From: Cymbomonas tetramitiformis
Lineage: Eukaryota > Chlorophyta > Pyramimonadophyceae > Pyramimonadales > Pyramimonadaceae
Direction of reading: 5' to 3'
DNA length: 38,802 bases
Assembly: GCA_001247695.2 (NCBI GenBank)
Contig: LGRX02029031.1
Span: 1-38,802 of the forward strand
Within the stretch, counting starts at the first letter, position 1; every line of letters begins with the position of its first letter. Below the pieces are notes generated by a model that worked only from the letters and a program-made list of their open reading frames with translations, was not told the origin of the DNA and did not search any database. Both the position numbers and the translations under genes were made by a program. Shown piece by piece: positions 30,805 to 38,802 of this stretch.

Positions 30805-33800
30805 ATGGAAGACCCAGAGGTCACAGCAGAACGTGATCGTATCAGAGAAGACTTTTCAGATATTTTCCAGGAGAATCTTCCAGCTGGCCATAGGCCAGAA
30901 CGGTTTGAAGGTGGATATCATCGCATCAACATTGAACCTGGGCATAAGCCACCATCACAGCCACTTCGTACTATTCCAGTGCCTATGATGGAGGAGCTCA
31001 AACGACAAATTATCAAATATGTCGAATTGGGTATCCTTCGTCCATCATCATCACCATATGGGTGCCCAATCATTTTCGCTCCTAAGCCAAGGGGGAAGTG
31101 GAGGATGTACCATGAATATCGAGCCCTTAATAACATCACCATAAAGGACACGTATCCATTGCCACCTCATGATACCCTTCTTGAACAGCTTAAGGGGGCA
31201 CGCTGGTTCAGCAGATTCGATTTCAACCAGTTTTTCCATCAGATCCCCATTCATCCAGACGACATCCATAAGACAGCAATACGAACTAGATATGGTTCAT
31301 ACGAGTGGACAGTGATGCCCTTTGGGTTAACTAACGCTCCTGCGACCGCTCTACGTGTTGGAAACCGAGCATTCTTTGACTTCATCGATCAGTTCTTAGT
31401 CATTTTCATGGATGACACCATAGTGTACAGTCCAGATTTTGACACACACGTGAAGCATGTTCGCCAGTTTTTACAGCGCTGCAGAGATCATCAGTTCTAC
31501 ATCAGGCCTTCTAAGGTTGAGTTGTTCGTCAGATGCATCGACTTTATCGGACACCACATCTCAGAGGCAGGCCTTTCAATCATTGAAGACAGAATCCGTG
31601 CAGTCATGGCTATTCAGCCTCCAGTGTCCCATGGTCCAACCGTTGGTAAACAGCCTCTACGCCGCATGGCTAAAGATGGCAAGTCTTCACTTCGGTCATT
31701 CTTGGGCATGGTCGGCCAGTTTAGGAGATTTATACCAAAGTTCTCCAAGATTGCCGAGCCGCTCAATCGTCTCCTAAAGGATAATGCAGAATTTGTCTGG
31801 GAATCTGAGCAGCAGCAGGCATTTGACAATCTCAAAAGTGCCATCTGCAATGCTCCAGTACTGCAGCTTCCAGATCAAAAACTGCCATCTATTATGGAGG
31901 TCCGTCGATGGATCAGGCACACACGTTGACCAAGTAGTATTGCAGGATCAAGGCAAAGGTATGAGGCCGTGTGGCTATCACAGCATCACTCTTTCTGATA
32001 CACAGAGACGCTGACCTATTCCTGAGATCGAGATATTTGCCATTGTGGAGGGCTTCCGGTTCTTTCGTCACATCTTGCTGGGAGCTCCAGAGACTATCGT
32101 TCGCTCATATCATCAGCCACCGGTTTATTTCCAGTCCAAATCCACACTAAGCCCCAAACAGGCGAGGTGGTTGGATGAGCTCTCCGAGTACAACTTTCGG
32201 ATTGAGCACATTGCAGGCGAGAAGAATAAGGTTGCAGATGCACTTACACGTATTTCTGCCCTCTTTGAACTCACTGATAGTCTGCAACATCACATTGCCT
32301 CATTGGCAACTTCATCAGCTGATATGACATCTACAGACCCTACATTTATTGCTCTTATATATGCATCATCGGGTCATCAGCTTCACGACATTATTATATC
32401 TCAGTATGATCGTGACACATTTGCACAATCTATATTTTCCAAGCTGGCATCATCGACATCATCACAGACAGTCAGCAATTTCGAACTCATTCAGGGATTG
32501 ATCTATCGCAAGACCATTTTTGGCAGACAGCTTTACATTCCACCCACTGCCAAAGTTCCTACAGATGACGGTGAGATCACACAGCTTCGCCACATTCTAC
32601 TTCATGAGTGTCACTCAGCCACTGTTTCTGGCCATGTAGGCAAAAATCGCATGCTCCATTTATTGCGTAGCCGATATTACTGGCCAGGAATGACGAAGGC
32701 AGCAACTCAGTACATTCGGGAGTGCCCCGTGTGCCAACGCCAGAAAACGAGGAGACACAAACCTTATGGTCAGTCACATATTCGCTATAGTGTGCCTAAG
32801 ACAAAATGGCTTGATGTATCACTTGACTGGATTACTGACCTGCCTATCACCACTAACGGGCACGACAGTATATTTGTGGTAATGTGCCAATTCACTCATC
32901 GCTGTCATCTCATTCATTTCAACATGGCCTGGACTGCTCAGCACACTGCTTCAATATATATGCAGCATATCTTCAAGCTCCATGGTCTTCCGAGGAACAT
33001 CATTTCAGATCGAGACCCCAGATTTACTTCTTCATTCTGGCAAACACTGTGGAAATCTACTGGTATGAGATTGTCTATGACGTCTTCACACCATCCACCG
33101 TAGTCGAATGCAAGCAATGAGCGAAGCCATGCCTTCATTGAGGACATCCTCAGGTATTTTTCATTTTGTTTGATGCATGATTCACCAACCTCTGGTTTAT
33201 AACTGATTAGAGACTATTTTTTCCTCAGGTGTTGTTGCAATGATACTTCAGCCAATTCGTGGGAGGACAAGTTGCCTCTGGTGGAGTTTGCAATTAACAA
33301 CACAGTTTCTGCTACGACTGGTTACACACCTTTTTATCTCGACTCGATGGCGCAACCACTTTCGCCTCATGATCTGGCAATCACTATTCCGCCAGAAGCT
33401 CCTGTTCCAATACAGAATGCTATTCGAGATCACTTTGACCAGTACTCGGCTGTCCATGCCAATGCGGTAGACAACATTTCCCGAGCAGGAGAAATCAACC
33501 GAGCCAGATTCAATAAGACTCACATGCCCCGACAATTTGCAGTAGGACAGAAAGTTCTTCTACGGACTGAGTTTATTCAATGGACTGGTTTGACAGAGGC
33601 AGGCAGACACTTTAAGCAGCCATATATTGGGCCGTTTACCATATCCAAAGTTGTCAGCCATAGACGTGCTTATGAGCTAGATTTCGGGAATCTCGACATT
33701 TGTATCCATCCGGTTCAGCCTGTATCCAGAATAGAGTTATGCAATGACTCGATCCAAGCACCTTTGCCTCTGCCACATATGATCACCGAAGAAGGGCAAC

Positions 33801-33958
33801 CACTATTTGAGATATCACACATACTCTCAGATAAGATCACTAGAGGTGTCAAGTACTATTTAGTGCGATACGCAGGCTACGGCCCTGAACATGGCACCTG
33901 GGTCAAAGCCACAGAGCTGACCAATGCAGCAGACATAATAGCTGCCTATGAAGGCTAA
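30805..33958 (+). pseudogene. Chromovirus pol: RT, RNase H, integrase, chromodomain
   Basis: Copies element RNA to DNA and inserts it. Reverse transcriptase from about 30805: RPSSSPYGCPIIFAPKPRGK, first Asp in RFDFNQFFHQIP, MPFGLTNAPAT and the active site FMDD (about 31408-31419). The RNase H region is out of frame (VDGSGTHVDQVVLQDQGKG, then a stop at 32012-32014). Integrase follows: HECHSATVSGH...CPVCQRQK zinc region, LDVSLDWITDLP, SDRDPRFTSSFW, a TAG at 33102-33104, then SNASNER with the expected Glu. A 75-bp intron-like segment (33154-33228) interrupts it, after which KLPLVEFAINN continues. The C-terminus (FEISHILSDK, YYLVRYAGYGPEHGTWVKATEL) is a chromodomain, which in other chromoviruses targets marked chromatin. 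Confidence 0.85.
33147..33230 (+). other. 75-bp intron-like insertion in integrase
   Basis: The segment 33154-33228 starts GTATTT and ends TTTTTTCCTCAG, and contains an in-frame TAA if read through. Removing it joins GACATCCTCAG to GTGTTGTTGC, giving EDILR-CCCN and continuing into the conserved integrase. TCCTCAGGT occurs at both boundaries (33147-33155 and 33222-33230), a 9-bp direct repeat that supplies both splice sites. Confidence 0.65.
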
Positions 33959-34294
33959 CAATATATTAAAGCCTATTGCCCTTACTTCTTGTAATATATA
34001 CTAATACATGTCGATCATCTTTATACCCTGCTCTTATAAATGTTCTATCATTATGTTGTATCATCAGGAGCAGGAAATTGATCCTTCCTTGCTAAGGTGT
34101 AGTGAGCCTTGTATCAAATCATACCCTTGCACAGATACGCATACATGCGGGTACCATATCTGTGGATAAATAAAAACTGCTATGCTGCCTTTGCCAGACC
34201 GTGGTTTGCCATTCGGATCTTATGGCCAGTAATTCCGCAGCTGCCGGAATACTGAGGTAGACGGAGTTGTGATCCTGAGTTGTGTTTGACATAC
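33959..34294. other. Chromovirus 3' flank, no LTR found
   Basis: No polypurine tract or TGTAACACC start is seen after the chromodomain stop, so the element is truncated at its 3' end. No gene is recognised here. Confidence 0.5.
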
Positions 34295-34300
34295 ATAACT

Positions 34301-34966
34301 GCCTATTCTACTAATCTTACGGTGGGTTAACCCGCCGTAAGAGGAATTTTTGGCGGCCTCTAGTGGTGGCGTTATGAGGTCTACGGTGTCAAACCTATCG
34401 ATTTTCAGACAGTTTATGAGTTGAATGAAAGCTGAGGAACATACTATGGATGGATGCGATGTGCCCCATGTGTGTAATGCGCTCGCGAAGTGGAGGGGTG
34501 TAGCGGGTTCCGATCATATATGCTTACGGTGGGTTACCACATAATTTTGTATATTGGTAGATATGTGGCCTTTCTCGATTACCCTTTGGAAATTTGGAGA
34601 CCTGTGTTGTCAAGTTCTCAAGCTGCTCTTTCTGCAGTGTCTCGTCAAAATTTTCATTCGAGGCCATCTTGACCCTCAAAATGTCATGCGAAGTGAGGGT
34701 GGTATGACGGTTTATTACGCTATATGACACGATTTATATGCGATAATTGGTTTGCCGGTTTGGGTTTGGGTTTTCAGGTTAACAAAGCCGGATACATCCG
34801 ATATAATTCTTCGCGGATGCCTCTTGGGAGTGTCTAAAGTCATCCTGCCACCATGAACATGACCAGGGGGTCAGTTTAGGGGCTGCAATAATCGTTTTAC
34901 TTAGGGTTGGGTAACCCACCGTAAGGGGTCCTTACGGTGTGTAAACCCACCTTTCGTAGAATAGGC
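34301..34966. mobile_element. 666-bp TIR element with 6-bp target duplication
   Basis: The left end GCCTATTCTAC matches the inverted right end, and ATAACT lies outside both (34295-34300, 34967-34972). Subterminal motifs TTACGG(T/C)GGGTTA recur at about 34317, 34524, 34910 and 34931, one pair forming a 26-bp near-palindrome at 34316-34341. No protein is encoded. The superfamily is not clear from a 6-bp duplication. Confidence 0.68.
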
Positions 34967-34972
34967 ATAACT

Positions 34973-35620
34973 AAACGAATTCACATTAGTACGTTGTCGA
35001 ATCCATCCTATGAAATGTTCGTCAATGCGCGCGTACCGGACCGAAGAAAGGAGTTTGGCAGACGAGTGAGGATTTAAAGTGGACTTATAAAGACCCTCCG
35101 ATATCTTGTAAGCAGGGCCTTCTCCGTTTGCATAAAAACAAACCTTCAAAAAAGGTTCTCCATTCTGCCTGTGAACCTCCATTGTGCTTGGGGCACTATG
35201 CTACACACTCGTGGGTCAGGGCCACTCTGTATGTTATTTCATGTCTTTTTGGGAGAGCTATGTAAAGGTACATATTTCTTTTTATATTATATCACTGGAT
35301 CAGGGCCAGACTGAGGTGCACGTCCGAAGACATTTTTCTTAGTTTTTAACAGCAGGCCGAGCTCTTCCCCCGTTCCTCCTATATGTGCATTTTTATCTCA
35401 CACATGTCTCATGAGCATACTCGAGCTATCGGATCGCGGATCGATATCGAGTCGGGCCAGCACTCTACGGTATGGAGTCTCTATACTCCCCAAGTGCTTA
35501 AGGCGTCGTGCCCCCTGGCACAACTCCCCCCCCCTTAGGAGTGATCCATCTCCTGAAATCACTCCATTCTAAGGTACCTAGCTAAGATTCCAGTTCTTAG
35601 GTATTCTGGTTCCTCTCCCT
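34973..35620. other. Intergenic, no gene recognised
   Basis: Mixed-composition sequence without recognisable coding or repeats. A C-run at about 35525-35534 and the near-inverted ACTCCCCC/GGAGTGAT context lie just before the minisatellite. Confidence 0.4.
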
Positions 35621-36779
35621 AGCCACGGTGTCGGCGCTCTCGACAATGACCACAGTGGCGGCGCTCTCGGTGGTGGCCACGGTGGCGACGCTGTCGATAG
35701 TGGCCACTGCGGCGCTGTCCATGGTGGCCACGGTGGCGACGCTCTCGGCAGTGGACGTCACAACGTCGTCGCTCTCGGTGGTGGCCACGGTGGCGGCGTT
35801 GTCGATGGTGGCCACAGCGGCGCTGTCGATGGTGGCCACGGTGGCGACGTTGTCGGCAGTGGACGTCACAACGTTGTCGCTCTCGGTGGTGGCCACGGTG
35901 GCGGCGTTGTCGATGGTGGCCACAGCGGCGCTGTCGATGGTGGCCACGGTGGCGACGCTGTCGGCAGTGGACGTCACAACGTCGTCGCTCTCGGTGGTGA
36001 CCACAGTGGCGGCGCTCTCGGTGGTGGCCACGGTGGCGACGCTGTCGATGGTGGCCACAGCGGCGCTGTCCATGGTGGCCACGGTGGCGACGCTCTCGGC
36101 AGTGGACGTCACAACGTCGTCGCTCTCGGTGGTGGCCACGGTGGCGGTGTCGATGGTGGCCACGGTGGCGACGTTGTCGGCAGTGGACGTCACAACGTCG
36201 TCGCTCTCGGTGGTGGCCACGGTGTCGGCGCTCTCGGCAATGACCACAGTGGCGGCGCTCTCGGTGGTGGCCACGGTGGCGACGCTGTCGATGGTGGACG
36301 TCACAACGTCGTCGCTCTCGGTGGTGGCCACGGTGTCGGCGCTCTCGGCAATGACCACAGTGGCGGCGCTCTCGGTGGTGGCCACGGTGGCGACGCTGTC
36401 GTTGGTGGCCACAGCGGCGCTGTCCATGGTGGCCACGGTGGCGACGCTCTCGGCAGTGGACGTCACAACGTCGTCGCTCTCGGTGGTGGCCACGGTGGCG
36501 GCGTTGTCGATGGTGGCCACAGCGGCGGTGTCGATGGTGGCCACGGTGGCGACGCTGTCGGCAGTGGACGTCACAACATCGTCGCTCTCGGTGGTGGCCA
36601 CGGTGTCGGCGCTCTCGGCAATGACCACAGTGGCGGCGCTCTCGGTGGTGGCCACGGTGGCGACGCTGTCGATGGTGGCCACAGCGGCGCTGTCGATGGT
36701 GGTCACGGTGGCGACGCTGTCGGCAGTGGACGTCACAACGTCGTCGCTCTCGGTGGTGGTCACAGCGGCGTCGTTCTCA
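35621..36779. repeat. GC-rich minisatellite, units of 24, 27 and 30 bp
   Basis: Units begin GTGG or ATGA: GTGGCCACAGCGGCGCTGTC plus 4 bases (24 bp), GTGGCCACGGTGGCGACGCT plus 7 (27 bp), and GTGGACGTCACAACGTCGTC plus 10 (30 bp). All unit lengths are multiples of three, so frames stay open on both strands: plus reads VATVATLSM/VATAALSM/VDVTTSSLSV, minus reads TTESDDVVTSTA/DSVATVATIDSA. Neither strand's frame has a convincing ATG context or domain. A second block with the same units is embedded at 37088-37310. Confidence 0.88.
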
Positions 36780-38802
36780 CTCCGCGCGGTGGCGACACGC
36801 CTAGAGAGCAAGTCTCCTCGGCGGCATGTGGCTCAGCAACCCCATCGCAGGGTGCGGACGCCCAAAGCGCTGGCCCCTCCGGTCTCGGCGACACCCCCGT
36901 GGGTGTGCGCCGCGCTCTGCGCCCGTCGGTGGGGCGGGGGTGTGCGGCGCGGTGCTCCCGGGTCATCGGTACCTCCCCCACAAGTGGGCTCGGAACACCC
37001 GGGCGCCATGCGCGCGCTGCTCGCTGCTCCCTCCAACACGCCCCGTGTCGCTCGGCGTGTGTGGGTGCAGCGGTGCATCACCCCCCCAGTGGACGTCACA
37101 ACGTCGTCGCTTTCGGTGGTGGCCACGGTGTCGGCGCTCTCGGCAATGACCACAGTGGCGGCGCTCTCGGTGGTGGCCACAGTGGCGACGCTGTCGATGG
37201 TGGCCACAGCGGCGCTGTCGATGGTGGCCACGGTGGCGACGCTGTCGGCAGTGGACGTCAGAACGTCGTCGCTCTCAGTGGTGGTCACAGCGGCGTCGTT
37301 CTCACTCCGCGCGGTGGCGACACGCCTAGAGAGCAAGTCTCCTCGGCGGCGTGTGGCTCCGCAACCCCATCGCAGGGTGCGGACGCCCAAAGCGCTGGCC
37401 CCTCCGGCCTCGGCGACACCCCTGTGGGTGTGCGCCGCGCTCCGCGCCCGTCGGTGGGGCGGGTGTGTGCGGCGCGGTGCTCCCGGGTCATCGGTACCTC
37501 CCCCACAAGTGGGCTCGGAACACCCGGGCGCCATGCGCGCGCTGCTCGCTGCTCCCTCCAACACGCCCCGTGTCGCTCGGCGTGTGTGGGTGCAGCGGCG
37601 CATCACCCCCCCAGTGGCAGCTCTCTGCGTACGAGCAGCTGCCTCTCTCGCCCACGGTGGCGTCCCACGCGCGGCGGCGCGCTCTCACTCCCCCCTCAAA
37701 ATCACGGCGTGCTCCAGCGCGTGATGTGAGGCGGCCTCGGGGGAGGGCGCGGCGGCGACACGCCTAGAGAGCAAGTCTCCTCGGCGGCGTGTGGCTCCGC
37801 AACCCCATCGCAGGGTGCGGACGCCCAAAGCGCTGGCCCCTCCGGCCTCGGCGACACCCCCGTGGGTGTGCGCCGCGCTCTGCGCCCGTCGGTGGGGCGG
37901 GTGTGTGCGGCGCGGTGCTCCCGGGTCATCGGTACCTCCCCCACAAGTGGGCTCGGAACACCCGGGCGCCATGCGCGCGCTGCTCGCCTGCTCCCTCCAA
38001 CACGCCCCGTGTCGCTCGGCGTGTGTGGGTGCAGCGGCGCATCACCCCCCCAGTGGCAGCTCTCTGCGTACGAGCAGCTGCCTCTCTCGCCCGCGGTGAC
38101 GTCCAACGCGCGGCGGCGCGCTCTCACTCCCCCCCTCAAAAATCACGGCGTGCTCCAGCGCGTGATGTGAGGCGGCCTCGGGGGAGGGCGCGGCGGCGAC
38201 ACGCCTAGAGAGCAAGTCTCCTCGGCGGCGTGTGGCTCCACAACCCCATCGCAGGGTGCGGACGCCCAAAGCGCTGGCCCCTCCGGCCTCGGCGACACCC
38301 CCGTGGATGTGCGCCGCGCTCCGCGCCCGTCGGTGGGGCGGGTGTGTGCGGCGCGGTGCTCCCGGGTCATCGGTACCTCCCCCACAAGTGGGCTCGGAAC
38401 ACCCGGGCGCCATGCGCGCGCTGCTCGCTGCTCCCTCCAACACGCCCCGTGTCGCTCGGCGTGTGTGGGTGCGGCGGCGCATCACCCCCCCAGTGGCAGC
38501 TCTCTGCGTACGAGCAGCTGCCGCTCTCGCCCGTGGTGGCGTCCCACGCGCGGCGGCGCGCTCTCACTCCCCCCCTCAAAAATCACGGCGTGCTCCAGCG
38601 CGTGATGTGAGGCGGCCTCGGGGAGGGCGCGGCGGCGACACGCCTAGAGAGCAAGTCTCCTCGGCGGCGTGTGGCTCCGCAACCCCATCGCAGGGTGCGG
38701 ACGCCCAAAGCGCTGGCCCCTCCGGCCTCGGCGACACCCCTGTGGGTGTGCGCCGCGCTCTGCGCCTGTCGGTGGGGCGGGTGTGTGCGGCGCGGTGCTC
38801 CC
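36780..38802. repeat. Satellite array, unit about 439 bp
   Basis: ACACGCCTAGAGAGCAAG begins at 36795, 37320, 37758, 38199 and 38638, giving periods of 525, 438, 441 and 439 bp. Units are nearly identical and GC-rich. The first unit is a hybrid: at the shared word CCCAGTGG (about 37085) it switches into the VAT-type minisatellite and returns at CTCACTCC (about 37302). The array runs off the window. It does not look like rDNA or 5S. Open frames across it are by-products of composition. Confidence 0.9.

Larger units (their letters stand above)
29435..33958 (+). mobile_element. Defective Ty3/gypsy chromovirus
   Basis: Order gag, reverse transcriptase, RNase H, integrase, chromodomain on one strand identifies a chromovirus. 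Gag runs directly into the reverse transcriptase, so the zinc knuckle and protease are missing. Frameshifts (about 30455, 31880) and stops (32012-32014 and 33102-33104) break pol, and no 3' LTR follows. It cannot move by itself. Confidence 0.85.

Noticed and set aside
35597..38610. Long open frames across the GC-rich arrays as genes
   Set aside because: Several frames are open at once on both strands because of repeat lengths and composition; no start context or domain singles one out.
36780..38802. Ribosomal RNA or 5S repeat
   Set aside because: No recognisable rRNA core sequence; unit length and composition fit a satellite.

Overview
The window is nuclear DNA of a eukaryote. It has GT-AG introns, LTR retrotransposons of both the copia and Ty3/gypsy-chromovirus types, cut-and-paste transposons with terminal inverted repeats (TIRs), mini- and satellite arrays, and only one gene that looks like an ordinary host gene (a two-exon sulfotransferase-like gene). 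The species cannot be named from the sequence; an alga is my best guess (inference only). Almost all of the window is mobile or repetitive DNA, much of it nested.

Layout. 1-1910: decayed copia-like gag/protease copy with a 171-bp Tc1/mariner-type MITE in its coding frame and a 3' LTR remnant. 2637-3209: candidate small inverted-repeat element. 3759-5037: sulfotransferase-like gene. 5888-6975: broken paralog of the DNA-methyltransferase-like gene found at 15.6-18.7 kb. 7737-13004: gag-only copia-like LTR element (182-bp LTRs, ATAAT target duplication, half-tRNA-iMet-type primer site) whose 5' LTR is split by a 1978-bp MULE-like element with an 11-bp target duplication. 13010-15030: AT-rich repeats. 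15034-25634: the most striking object, a 10.6-kb segment bounded by 31-bp inverted repeats and carrying three multi-exon genes. 27378-29332: small LTR element on the minus strand with one acidic ORF. 29435-33958: defective chromovirus with a 75-bp intron-like insertion in its integrase. 34301-34966: TIR element with a 6-bp target duplication. 35621-38802: GC-rich minisatellite merging into a satellite of about 439 bp.

The 10.6-kb segment. A plus-strand gene (1006 aa, three exons) carries a DUF7869-like, DDE/RNase H-like putative transposase. It is divergent from a minus-strand MYND zinc-finger gene, with 432 bp between the start codons. Downstream of the MYND gene on the same strand is a three-exon gene joining a ParB-like domain to a beta-class DNA amino-methyltransferase domain, an arrangement familiar from phages. 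The first introns of both divergent genes are filled with unrelated tandem repeats (145 bp and 93 bp) that share one near-palindrome, GCTCATTAGGYTAATGAG; with two upstream copies of the methyltransferase gene there are 19 copies in about 4.1 kb. I read this as a large, self-contained DNA transposon with a chromatin/DNA-modifying cargo and intron-embedded iterons. The boundaries, splice sites and motifs are visible; mobility and function are inference.
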